From Oscillospiraceae bacterium (GTDB lineage Bacteria; Bacillota; Clostridia; Oscillospirales; Acutalibacteraceae), in NCBI GenBank assembly GCA_015066295.1, contig SVOR01000003.1, forward strand, positions 22,308 through 86,307: DNA of 64,000 bases. The letters are read 5' to 3'. Below, one piece after another: positions 40,898 through 49,266 of this stretch (its first letter is position 1; each line of letters starts with the position of its first letter). A program made the translations under genes and the position numbers. The notes below the pieces were generated by a model. That model was given only the letters and a program-made list of their open reading frames with translations, was not told where the DNA came from and ran no database searches.

Positions 40898-42421
40898 ATG
40901 ATTAAAAGGTTATTTGCATTGCTCTTGTGTGTAGCAGTTATGTTTTCGCTTGTTGCGTGTGGTGGCGGTAGCGAGAGCGGCGGCACCAATAACAAGGGCG
41001 AAAAGGTAAATTATGGTAGCGTTAAGCTAATCGAAGAGTATGAAGACACCATAACGGGCGTATTTGACGAAAAAAATATTGTTCTTACGTTCGCAGCACT
41101 TAGTGACACACACTTAGCCGGAAATGAGCAACAGTATCAATCATCATATGATAGATTCACAAAGGCCATAAATTCGTGTGAAAAGTTTGCTACTACCAAA
41201 AAGTTAGATGCCATTTGTATTGCGGGTGACTTGGGTAATTGTACAAATTCACCTGCTAACGTAATTGGGGTTAAGGACGGTCAGACTAAAGAGCAAGCAC
41301 AGGCAGAACAGGGAAAAATTGAACGCGAAAACTTTTTACGCGCATATCTTGCCGCAGCCGATGTTAAAACAAAACTTTTTTACTGCCTTGGCAACCACGA
41401 TAGCATGAATGGATCTAACGCGCAGTTATACATTGATTCGTTCTCCGGTAAGAACAAGCAGTATTATAATCGCTTCTATGGTGATGACCTTGATAAAGAA
41501 GCATTGGTTAAGGGTAACAGACACGTTAAAATTAACGGATATAACTTCTTGGCTCTTGAAGGTTCAGCTGAAGGAAAAACCGATGCCGATGGACATGCAT
41601 GGCTTGAATCGAAGATTAAGTCTATTATTGCTGAGGATCCGCAACAAACCATATTCTTATTCCATCATTATCCCCCTACAGGCCTTGCGTTTGCTACCTC
41701 CGGACAGAATTCAGGCATACGTAAAATATTAGAAAAATATCCGCAGGTAATTATTTTCGCCGGACACATTCACGCTCAAATTGATTTCGATAATACTATT
41801 ATGCAGAGCGATAAAGGATATATTGCCGTGAACTGTGGTGCCGTTAAAAATATTAATGAAACCAGACTTGTTACAACGTCGGGCGATAAGGCAATAAACG
41901 TAGCAAATGAGGATATGGCAGAACAAAGCCAAGGCATGGTTGTTGAAGTTGATAAATCAGGTAACGTTAGGATTTCACGTTATAACTTTGTATTAGGCAA
42001 AAAAATTGCAAGCAGCTTTGTAATTCCTGCCGTTAAAAAGGACGGCACCCGCTCACTCGATTATACAAAGGACCGCAAGAAAAATATATCGGCTCCTGTA
42101 TTTCTTTCGGGTGATGTTTCGGCTAAAAAATCAGGTGATATGATTAAACTTACTTTCCCGGCAGCTGCTTCACCCACACAAAAAATTTATAGATACGAAA
42201 TCACCGTTACCAATACCGAAACTAATGAAAAATCGGATGTTAAGTACGTAAGTTCATTGTTTTATAAATATTCAACCCCCGCTGAAATGCCAAAAGAATA
42301 CAGCGTTAATTTTGCACCGGGTATAACAATGAAAAAAGGCACTTACAAAATAGAGGTTGTAGCGGTTGACTCGTGGCCACTTAAATCGAAACCGCTTACA
42401 TATCAATTGGTAGTTAAATAA
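40898..42421 (+). CDS. metallophosphoesterase lipoprotein, copy 1
   Basis: 507 aa from the ATG at 40898 (GGGGG upstream), matching the start of its paralogue. Lipoprotein signal MIKRLFALLLCVAVMFSLVA then Cys. Calcineurin-like motifs in order: LSDTHLAG, AGDLGN, LGNHDS, HHYPP and AGHIHAQ, giving a di-metal centre. The C-terminal 120 residues form a beta domain (FPAAASPTQKIYRYEITVTN). It acts on the outer face of the membrane on phosphoesters of unknown type. Product of a tandem duplication with the next gene. Confidence 0.9.
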   Translation: MIKRLFALLLCVAVMFSLVACGGGSESGGTNNKGEKVNYGSVKLIEEYEDTITGVFDEKNIVLTFAALSDTHLAGNEQQYQSSYDRFTKAINSCEKFATTKKLDAICIAGDLGNCTNSPANVIGVKDGQTKEQAQAEQGKIERENFLRAYLAAADVKTKLFYCLGNHDSMNGSNAQLYIDSFSGKNKQYYNRFYGDDLDKEALVKGNRHVKINGYNFLALEGSAEGKTDADGHAWLESKIKSIIAEDPQQTIFLFHHYPPTGLAFATSGQNSGIRKILEKYPQVIIFAGHIHAQIDFDNTIMQSDKGYIAVNCGAVKNINETRLVTTSGDKAINVANEDMAEQSQGMVVEVDKSGNVRISRYNFVLGKKIASSFVIPAVKKDGTRSLDYTKDRKKNISAPVFLSGDVSAKKSGDMIKLTFPAAASPTQKIYRYEITVTNTETNEKSDVKYVSSLFYKYSTPAEMPKEYSVNFAPGITMKKGTYKIEVVAVDSWPLKSKPLTYQLVVK

Positions 42422-42489
42422 GTATTAAAGATACAATAATTAATTTTGGTACAATAGCTCCTCAGAAACATAGAGCACCGAGTTGTTTC

Positions 42490-42532
42490 TTTAAGGTTTC
42501 CGATTTACCGATTAGAAGAATACAGAATTAAA
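42490..42532 (+). pseudogene. relic of the trmB 3' end between the duplicated lipoprotein genes
   Basis: TTTCCGATTTACCGATTAGA then AGAATACAGAATT resembles the last codons of the trmB-like gene (GCCCGATTTATCGTTTAGAA, then GCATACATAATT). It contains stops and a deletion, so it marks the edge of the duplicated unit. Confidence 0.7.
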
Positions 42533-42548
42533 TAAGGGGATTAAAATT

Positions 42549-44057
42549 ATGATTAAAAGGTTATTTGCATTGCTCTTGTGCGTAGCAGTTATGCTTTCAC
42601 TCGTTGCTTGTGGCGGCGGTGAGGGCGGCGGCACCAATAACAAGGGCGAAAAGGTAAATTATGGTAGCGTTAAGCTAATCGAAGAGTATGAGGACACCAT
42701 GACGGGTGTTTTTGATGAAAAGAATATCGTCCTTACCTTTGCGGCTCTTAGTGATACCCACATGGGCGGCAACAAGTATCAGTACGAGTCATCTTATAAG
42801 CTGCTTACAAGTGCCATCAATCAATGCGAAGAGTTTGCTACAACCAAAAAGTTAGATGCAGTTTGCTTTGCGGGTGATATTGGCAACTGTACTAACTCAT
42901 CAGGTAACGTAATTGGCGTTGAAGCGGGACAAACCCAAAAAGAAGCACAAATTGAGCAGGGTAAAGTTGAACGTGAAAACCTTTTAAGAGCCATAGTTGA
43001 TTCCTTTGAGGCAAAAACAAAGCTTTTCTACTGCCTCGGTAACCATGATAGTCGTAACGGTTCAAATGCGCAGTTATATATTGACTCGCTCTCCGGTAAA
43101 AACAAACAATATTATAACCGTTTCTTTGGTGATGACCTTGATAAAAATGCACTTGTGAAGGGCAATAGACACGTTAAAATTAACGGTTATAGTTTCTTAG
43201 CACTTGAAGCAGATTGCGATGATAACGGTTATAAGTGGCTTGAAAGCACACTTAATTCAATCGTTAAAGAAAATCCACAGCAGACCATATTCCTATTCCA
43301 CCATTATGCGCCCGCAAATTTAGTGTTCAGCTCTGCTGGTCAGAATAAGGAACTTCGCAAGGTTTTAGAAAAATATCCGCAGGTTATGGTCTTTAGCGGA
43401 CATACACATACACAAATCGATTTTGATAATGCGCTTATGCAGAGTCCCAAGGGCTTTATCTCTGTCGCTTGCGGTTCTGCAAATAATACCTCAACAGGAT
43501 TTTACGTTACACCTTCGGGCCACAGTGCTGTAAACGGCAACAGTTCAGATATTAAAAACTATGCCGAGGGTCTAATTGTTGAGGTTGACAAGGGTGGCAA
43601 TGTTAGAGTTTCACGTTATAACTTCACAATCGGCAAGAAGGCTGCAAGCAGCTTTGTAATTCCCGCAGTTAAGAAGGACGGCAGCCGTGCGCTTGATTAC
43701 ACCAAGGACCGCAAGGATAAGGTGGGTGCCCCTGTATTTATTTCGGATAATATAACCGCTAAGAAAAAGGGCTCAAATATTGAGGTTAAATTCCCTGCGG
43801 CAGCATCCCCCACACAAAAGATTTACAGATATGAAATAACCGTTACTAATACCCAAACGGGTGAAAAGTCAGAAATAAAATACGCAACCTCGTTCTTCTA
43901 TAAATTCAGCACACCTGCTGAGATGCCAAAGGAATATACGGTAGTTTTCGATGCAGGCATACCGATTACAAACGGCACCTATAAAATTGAGGTTGTAGCG
44001 GCTGATTCTTGGCCGTTAAAATCGGCACCGCTCACCTACGAATTGGTGATTAAATAA
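42549..44057 (+). CDS. metallophosphoesterase lipoprotein, copy 2
   Basis: 502 aa, AAGGGG ribosome site. Strongly similar to the preceding gene throughout: signal MIKRLFALLLCVAVMLSLVA then Cys, LSDTHMGG, AGDIGN, LGNHDSR, HHYAP, SGHTHTQ, and the same C-terminal beta domain ending PLKSAPLTYELVIK. The Ile-to-Thr change in GHTH restores the classical GHTH motif, while copy 1 has GHIH. It overlaps the HAD gene (TAATGA). Confidence 0.9.
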   Translation: MIKRLFALLLCVAVMLSLVACGGGEGGGTNNKGEKVNYGSVKLIEEYEDTMTGVFDEKNIVLTFAALSDTHMGGNKYQYESSYKLLTSAINQCEEFATTKKLDAVCFAGDIGNCTNSSGNVIGVEAGQTQKEAQIEQGKVERENLLRAIVDSFEAKTKLFYCLGNHDSRNGSNAQLYIDSLSGKNKQYYNRFFGDDLDKNALVKGNRHVKINGYSFLALEADCDDNGYKWLESTLNSIVKENPQQTIFLFHHYAPANLVFSSAGQNKELRKVLEKYPQVMVFSGHTHTQIDFDNALMQSPKGFISVACGSANNTSTGFYVTPSGHSAVNGNSSDIKNYAEGLIVEVDKGGNVRVSRYNFTIGKKAASSFVIPAVKKDGSRALDYTKDRKDKVGAPVFISDNITAKKKGSNIEVKFPAAASPTQKIYRYEITVTNTQTGEKSEIKYATSFFYKFSTPAEMPKEYTVVFDAGIPITNGTYKIEVVAADSWPLKSAPLTYELVIK

Positions 44058-44677
44058 TGATTAAAAATTTAATTTTCGATTTTGGCAACGTGGTTATAAG
44101 CTTTAACCCCGATTATATGACGGGTTGCATCACCAAAGAACCAAACGAATTTGAACTTTTGCGCGATGCGGTTTTTAATCCCAAAACCTTCGAGCAGACC
44201 GACAAGGGCTATATAACTGCCGACGAGCACAAAAAAATAGTTTGCAAGGAGTTGCCGAAGCATCTGCATAAAAAGGCCGAGCAAATACTCGATACGTGGT
44301 ATTTAAATTTACCTGTATGGCAGGGTATGGGGGAGCTTTTAAATGATGCCAAGCGCGCAGGATATAAACTGTTTTTGCTTTCCAACATCAATATTCAGTT
44401 TAGCGAAAACAAACATAAGGTAGAAATACTGAAGCTCTTTGACGGTGTTGTGCTGTCAAGCGAGGTAAAGCATACTAAGCCCGACCCCGTAATTTACAAT
44501 ACTTTACTCGAAAATTACGATTTAAAGGCAAATGAGTGTATGTTTGTAGACGACAGACAGCAAAATATTGACGGTGGCGAGGCGGTCGGCATTAAGGGTT
44601 ATCTTTTTGATGGCGATACCGCAAAGTTGCGAGAATTTATAAACAGTGCTAAGGATTTAGCTTATAGAATAAAATAA
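44057..44677 (+). CDS. HAD-IA family hydrolase
   Basis: 206 aa, start overlaps the previous stop. Motif I DFGNVVISF (with G-N-V as in YihX/epoxide-hydrolase-N-like phosphatases), motif II LLSNI, motif III KHTKPDP, motif IV FVDDRQQNIDGG. The YihX-type motif suggests a sugar-phosphate (for example alpha-glucose-1-phosphate) phosphatase; substrate not established. It precedes glyA by 12 bp. Confidence 0.86.
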   Translation: MIKNLIFDFGNVVISFNPDYMTGCITKEPNEFELLRDAVFNPKTFEQTDKGYITADEHKKIVCKELPKHLHKKAEQILDTWYLNLPVWQGMGELLNDAKRAGYKLFLLSNINIQFSENKHKVEILKLFDGVVLSSEVKHTKPDPVIYNTLLENYDLKANECMFVDDRQQNIDGGEAVGIKGYLFDGDTAKLREFINSAKDLAYRIK

Positions 44678-44689
44678 GGAGAAGTTGAA

Positions 44690-45925
44690 ATGTTTTTTGA
44701 TGAATTAAAGTATTATGATGAAGAGGTTTTTGCCGCTTGTAATGACGAGCTTCAAAGACAAAGACACAATATCGAGCTTATTGCTTCTGAAAATATTGTA
44801 TCAACAGGTGTGTTATTAGCTGCAGGCACCGTGCTTACAAATAAATATGCCGAGGGTTATCCCGCACACCGTTATTATGGTGGTTGTGTGCACGTTGACG
44901 TGGTTGAGGATATCGCTCGCGAGCGTGCCAAAAAGCTTTTTGGCGCCGAGCATGCTAACGTTCAGCCCCACTGTGGTGCAAGTGCAAACCTTGCAGCATT
45001 TTTCGCTTTGGTCGAACCGGGCGATACCGTTATGGGTATGAATCTCGCACATGGTGGACACCTTTCACATGGCTCACCTGTAAATATTTCGGGTAAATAT
45101 TTTAATATTGTACCCTATGGCGTTTCTGATGAAACACAGGTAATTGACTATGACGAGATGGAAAGAATTGCACTCGAATGCAAGCCGAAGCTCATCGTAG
45201 CAGGTGCCAGTGCTTATGCCAGAGTTATCGACTTTAAGCGCATCAGAGAAATTGCCGACAAGGTTGGCGCATATATGATGGTTGATATTGCGCACATCGC
45301 AGGTCTTGTTGCCGCAGGACTTCATCCGAGTCCCGTGCCCTATGCCGACGTTGTAACAACTACCACTCATAAGACCTTACGCGGTCCGCGTGGCGGTATG
45401 ATTTTATGTAAGGAAAGCCTTGCAAAACAGATTGATAAGGCTGTTTTTCCGGGCACTCAGGGTGGTCCTTTAATGCACATTATTGCGGCCAAGGCAGTGG
45501 CGTTCGGTGAAGCACTAACAGACGAATTTAAGGCATATCAGCAACAGGTTGTAAATAACGCGCAGGCCTTAGCAAAGGCACTTATGGATGAAGGCTTTGA
45601 CCTTGTATCAGGCGGTACCGATAACCACCTAATGCTTTTAGACCTTCGCAAATTTGACGTTACGGGTAAGGAACTTGAAAAGCGTCTTGATGAGGTGCAC
45701 ATTACACTCAATAAAAATGCTATTCCCAACGACCCGCAGAGTCCCTTTATTACAAGTGGCGTAAGAATTGGTACACCTGCTGTCACTTCGCGCGGCTTTA
45801 AGGAAAATGAAATGAAGCTCATCGCAAAATGGATTAAGGATACCGTAACCGACTTTGAAAACTCAAAGGAGAGAATTGCGGCAGAGGTTATGGCACTTTG
45901 CGATAAATTCCCGATTTACGAATAA
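44690..45925 (+). CDS. glyA: serine hydroxymethyltransferase
   Basis: 411 aa, AAGGAGAAG ribosome site. Complete family pattern: [54 protein letters not shown] and the PLP lysine K228 in [13 protein letters not shown]. It interconverts serine and glycine with tetrahydrofolate, the main source of one-carbon units. It lies in a run of co-directional genes with short gaps. Confidence 0.96.
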   Translation: MFFDELKYYDEEVFAACNDELQRQRHNIELIASENIVSTGVLLAAGTVLTNKYAEGYPAHRYYGGCVHVDVVEDIARERAKKLFGAEHANVQPHCGASANLAAFFALVEPGDTVMGMNLAHGGHLSHGSPVNISGKYFNIVPYGVSDETQVIDYDEMERIALECKPKLIVAGASAYARVIDFKRIREIADKVGAYMMVDIAHIAGLVAAGLHPSPVPYADVVTTTTHKTLRGPRGGMILCKESLAKQIDKAVFPGTQGGPLMHIIAAKAVAFGEALTDEFKAYQQQVVNNAQALAKALMDEGFDLVSGGTDNHLMLLDLRKFDVTGKELEKRLDEVHITLNKNAIPNDPQSPFITSGVRIGTPAVTSRGFKENEMKLIAKWIKDTVTDFENSKERIAAEVMALCDKFPIYE

Positions 45926-45943
45926 ATTTTTCAGGAGTTATAA

Positions 45944-47026
45944 ATGGAAACGCTTGTTTTAGATATTTTGAGAGAATACGGCTTTAACGCAAACGAGGTT
46001 CAGCATTTAGCATCCTTTGGCGACGGACTTATAAACAGGACCTACCGTTTTTTTGTAAAGGGTAGGGCATATCTTTTGCAAAAAATCAATACAGATGTTT
46101 TTAAAAATCCCGAAGGTCTTATGAACAACTTTGCTGACGTTACCGCATTTCTTAAAGAGAAAATTGCAAAAAACGGCGGAGACCCCGAGCGAGAGGCTCT
46201 AACAATTGTTAAAACTCTCGATGGTAAAAATTTTGTTGAAACACGCTACGGTGCCTTCCGTGTAATGCTTTTCATTGATGCTATAAGCATAAATGCGGCA
46301 GAGGAGCCCGAGCAGTTGGTGTCGGTTGCGGCAACCTTCGGTAAATTCCAAAATATGTTGGCTGATTATCCTGCCGACACTCTCTTTGAGGTTATACCCG
46401 ATTTTCACAACACCAAAAAACGCTTTGAGCATTTGCTTACCGCCATTGAAAATAACGTTGCAGGCCGACGAGACGAGGTAGGTGCTGAGATAGAATATGC
46501 CCTTAGTATGCGCGAGCGAATTGGCGCAGTTGTTGACGGCATACAAGACGGCTCAATACCGCTTCGTGTAACCCATAATGACACCAAGCTAAACAACGTT
46601 TTGCTTGATAAGCAAACCCTGCAAGGCATCTGCGTTATCGACCTCGATACCGTAATGCCGGGCTCATATCTATACGACTATGGTGATGCTCTGCGTTTCG
46701 CAGGCAACAACACCGCCGAGGACGACCCCGATTTATCAAAGGTTTACCTTAATTTTGATAACTTTGCCGCCTTTACAAGAGGTTATTTATCGGCAGTTAA
46801 ATCGGTTTTAAGCGAACGAGAAATTGAGCTTTTGCCTTTTTCAATCGAGCTTATGGCTTATGAGTGCGGCATTAGGTTTTTAACCGATTATCTAAACGGT
46901 GATACATATTTTAAAACCACATATCCTGAGCATAACCTTGTGCGTGCGCGTAATCAGTTCAAGTATGCGCGCGACCTTGAGGCTAATATGGATAAGATGA
47001 ACGAATACATAAAAGGGATAATTTAA
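45944..47026 (+). CDS. phosphotransferase, probable N-acetylhexosamine 1-kinase (NahK-like)
   Basis: 360 aa, APH/choline-kinase fold. GDGLINRTYRF with LLQKIN near the N-terminus. The catalytic loop is VTHNDTKLNNVLLD (Asp base and Asn metal ligand), followed by VIDLDTVMPGSYLYDYGDAL, where IDLDT matches NahK of the lacto-N-biose/galacto-N-biose pathway. The adjacent nagA supports an amino-sugar role. It phosphorylates GlcNAc/GalNAc at C1 if the assignment is right; a related hexose kinase is the alternative. Confidence 0.78.
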   Translation: METLVLDILREYGFNANEVQHLASFGDGLINRTYRFFVKGRAYLLQKINTDVFKNPEGLMNNFADVTAFLKEKIAKNGGDPEREALTIVKTLDGKNFVETRYGAFRVMLFIDAISINAAEEPEQLVSVAATFGKFQNMLADYPADTLFEVIPDFHNTKKRFEHLLTAIENNVAGRRDEVGAEIEYALSMRERIGAVVDGIQDGSIPLRVTHNDTKLNNVLLDKQTLQGICVIDLDTVMPGSYLYDYGDALRFAGNNTAEDDPDLSKVYLNFDNFAAFTRGYLSAVKSVLSEREIELLPFSIELMAYECGIRFLTDYLNGDTYFKTTYPEHNLVRARNQFKYARDLEANMDKMNEYIKGII

Positions 47027-47027
47027 A

Positions 47028-48101
47028 TTGGCTGATTTAGTAATAAAAAATGCGGTTATCGGTGATACACTCACCGATATAACCATAAAAAACGGCAAAA
47101 TATACGCTATCGGTAAAACCGATGAAAAGGGAATAGATGCAGGGGGCAACAAGCTTTTTGCGGGACTAATTGATGTGCATACCCACGGCTGTATGGATAA
47201 CGAGGCGGTTGACGGCGATATAAACCTAATCGCTCACCATATGGCGTGTCACGGCACAACCTCTTTTTTACCCACAACAAGCACCGTCAGCATTGATACT
47301 ATTCACAAGGCTGTCAATATTGATATAAATGCTATAAAGGGTGCCAATGTTTTGGGCTTTCATGCAGAGGGTCCATATATAAACGCGAAATACAAGGGCG
47401 CACAGGATGAAAAATTTATCCGCAAGCCCGATATTGAGGAGTTTAAAAAACTTCCCAATATTAAAATGGTTACGGTAGCACCCGAGGTAGAGGGCGCACT
47501 CGATTTTATTAAAGAGTGCGAGGCAATAGTTTCGCTCGGTCACACCGATGCCGATTACGATACCACCATTAAGGCTATCGAAAACGGTGCAAACTGTTTG
47601 ACCCACACCTTTAATGCGATGCCACCTATGCTACACCGTAACCCTTCAGTTATAGGTGCGGCGGCCGAAAAGGGGATATATGCACAGCTTATTTGTGACG
47701 GCTTTCACGTACAGCGTGGTGCTATGTGGTGTATTTATAGAGCCTTTGGTCCCGACAGAACGGTTATGATAAGCGATTCAATTCGTGCCGCTGGTCTGCG
47801 CGCGGGCAAATACACCTCAGGCGGCCTTAATATAATTATTGAGGAGTCGGACGTTGTTGCACGACTCGAGGATGGCACAATTGCAGGCAGTCTTAAATTC
47901 CTGCTTGACGGCGTTAAAACTGCCATTTCTTACGGCATACCCGAGGCCGATGCCTTTAAAATGGCGTCCGAGACCCCTGCCGAATTACTTGGTATAAATA
48001 AGGGTAAAATTGAGGTAGGCTATGATGCTGACTTCATCATACTCGACAAAGATTATAACCTTTTAACAACCATAATAAATGGTGAGGTTTATTATCAATA
48101 G
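47028..48101 (+). CDS. nagA: N-acetylglucosamine-6-phosphate deacetylase
   Basis: 357 aa, TTG start 1 bp after the previous stop with AAGGGAT upstream. Amidohydrolase fold: LIDVHTHGCMDNEAVDGD, HAEGPYINAKYKGAQ (metal Glu), LGHTDADYD and LTHTFNAMPPMLHRNPS (metal His), catalytic Asp in ISDSIRAAG (more often TDAMxAAG). It releases acetate from GlcNAc-6-P, feeding glucosamine-6-P into glycolysis or wall synthesis. nagB is not nearby. A terminator follows. Confidence 0.94.
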   Translation: MADLVIKNAVIGDTLTDITIKNGKIYAIGKTDEKGIDAGGNKLFAGLIDVHTHGCMDNEAVDGDINLIAHHMACHGTTSFLPTTSTVSIDTIHKAVNIDINAIKGANVLGFHAEGPYINAKYKGAQDEKFIRKPDIEEFKKLPNIKMVTVAPEVEGALDFIKECEAIVSLGHTDADYDTTIKAIENGANCLTHTFNAMPPMLHRNPSVIGAAAEKGIYAQLICDGFHVQRGAMWCIYRAFGPDRTVMISDSIRAAGLRAGKYTSGGLNIIIEESDVVARLEDGTIAGSLKFLLDGVKTAISYGIPEADAFKMASETPAELLGINKGKIEVGYDADFIILDKDYNLLTTIINGEVYYQ

Positions 48102-48107
48102 TAAAGT

Positions 48108-48138
48108 AAAAACGCAGTGCAAAAGCACTGCGTTTTTT
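48108..48138 (+). terminator. terminator after nagA
   Basis: Stem AAAACGCAGTGC / GCACTGCGTTTT with AAAA loop and T run. Confidence 0.87.
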
Positions 48139-48185
48139 GTAGAGTTGGAATAACCTCCATTTACACGCGAGGCTATTATATATCG

Positions 48186-48404
48186 CTATTTTAATTTTCG
48201 GGGTGTATCAATAAGTCCCAAAAGATAATCGAGCGAAACATTGTAGAGTTTTGCGAGTTTGATGTATTTGTCGACACCCATCTTTTGAGCGCCTGTTTCC
48301 CATTTGCTCACCTGTTGTCTAGTGGTGTTTAGTAGTTCTGCTATGTCTTTTTGGGAAAAATCTTTATCTTCTCTAATGTCTTTTAACCTTTCAAAATAGT
48401 TCAT
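48186..48404 (-). CDS. XRE-family HTH repressor
   Basis: 72 aa from the ATG at 48404, which has AAGGAGG on the minus strand. A longer frame to 48488 runs through the promoter and is rejected. The single domain is a Cro/C1-type HTH: LKDIREDKDFSQKDIAELLN, TTRQQVSKWETGAQKMGVDK. It is divergent from the DUF6809 gene; three similar dyads in the shared region are the probable operators, so it most likely represses its neighbour and itself. Confidence 0.9.
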   Translation of the reverse strand: MNYFERLKDIREDKDFSQKDIAELLNTTRQQVSKWETGAQKMGVDKYIKLAKLYNVSLDYLLGLIDTPRKLK

Positions 48405-48435
48405 TTGCAAAACCTCCTTTTTTATATTATAACAC

Positions 48436-48507
48436 GCATTCTTTAAGATGCGCTTGACAAGCACCTTAAAAGGTGCTAAAATAACCATACCGCACCTTTA
48501 AGGGTGC
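48436..48507. promoter_or_regulatory. three-dyad operator and promoter between XRE and DUF6809 genes
   Basis: Dyads GCATTCTTTAAGATGC (48436-48451), GCACCTTAAAAGGTGC (48461-48476) and GCACCTTTAAGGGTGC (48492-48507). The middle one exactly fills the spacer between TTGACA (48454-48459) and TAAAAT (48477-48482) of the rightward promoter. Confidence 0.8.
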
Positions 48508-48528
48508 ACAAATAAGGAGGTATTAACT

Positions 48529-48828
48529 ATGAAAGATTTATTAGAAGAATTTTGGTACGGTAACTTGTTGCCGCAAGACCAATGTCCATCATTTAATCGT
48601 GAGGTTAAAAAGATTAATTCATTTATTGTTGCTCATTATGATAAACTTATGGCGGATTTAAGTGACGAGCAGAAAAAAACGCTTGAAAAATATGATGATT
48701 GTATTCACGAAATGTATGGAATTACCGAAAAAGAAATATTTATATATGCCTTCAGGCTCGGTGGTCGATTTATGCTCGCAACCTTGAGCGATGAACAAGT
48801 GTTACCTACTGACAGCACATCCACTTAA
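48529..48828 (+). CDS. DUF6809-like small protein under XRE control
   Basis: 99 aa, AAGGAGG ribosome site. Starts MKDLLEEFWYGNLLPQDQCP and continues with a helical region (FIVAHYDKLMADLSDEQKKT, ETLEKYDDCIHEMYG-like) ending FIYAFRLGGRFMLATL. It resembles the DUF6809 family found next to XRE regulators in Clostridia, of unknown function. Its promoter spacer is an operator of the divergent repressor, so expression is switched by that regulator. The 3' end overlaps its terminator stem. Confidence 0.8.
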   Translation: MKDLLEEFWYGNLLPQDQCPSFNREVKKINSFIVAHYDKLMADLSDEQKKTLEKYDDCIHEMYGITEKEIFIYAFRLGGRFMLATLSDEQVLPTDSTST

Positions 48829-48844
48829 GGATGTGCTGCTTTTT
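48813..48844 (+). terminator. terminator of the DUF6809 gene
   Basis: Stem CAGCACATCC / GGATGTGCTG with T run; overlaps the last codons. Confidence 0.85.
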
Positions 48845-48919
48845 GTTGTGTAACGAAAACCACACGATAGTAGCGTGGTTCAAAAGAAATTCTTGTCGAT
48901 GAGTAGTTTCGTTGCAGCG

Positions 48920-49035
48920 AAGGCTCCACTTGTCAGGGGAGCTGGCAAAACCAAAGGTTTTGGCTGAGGGGTAGTTAAGATAATTTTTCTATCCCTCAGT
49001 TTCAATAATGTAGCTCCCTCGTCAGAGGGAGCCAA
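48920..49035. repeat. MITE-like element with GGCTCC / GGGAGCC ends
   Basis: Imperfect terminal inverted repeats (GGCTCCACTTGTCAGGGGAG at 48922; GCTCCCTCGTCAGAGGGAGC near 49012). Inner stems are AAAACC / GGTTTT and CTGAGGG / CCCTCAG. Non-coding. A similar style of element is frequent between genes in Clostridia. The rest of 48845-49129 holds a hairpin AACCAC / GTGGTT (48849-48871) and nothing else recognised. Confidence 0.65.
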
Positions 49036-49129
49036 GGATTTTATTGTTATTCAAAGCACGTATTTTGTTTAAAATCTCAACCTTTTATCAATACTACATA
49101 GAGATATTATACTTAAACGCTAATAATAC

Positions 49130-49159
49130 TTGACAAGGAGGTGTTAGTGGGGGTAGAAT
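49130..49159 (+). promoter_or_regulatory. promoter of the rnj operon
   Basis: TTGACA 49130-49135, 18 bp, TAGAAT 49154-49159. The leader of about 100 nt contains ATATATATTATTATAT and GTAGTCCGTATCGAATCACTAC, of which GTAGT / ACTAC can pair; AAAAAGGAG precedes the start. Confidence 0.65.
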
Positions 49160-49266
49160 ATATAGTGATTAAGTATATATATTATTATATTAAACAAGTG
49201 ATTTTGATGATGGTGTAGTCCGTATCGAATCACTACATATACATAAATTTAAAAAGGAGAATATTG

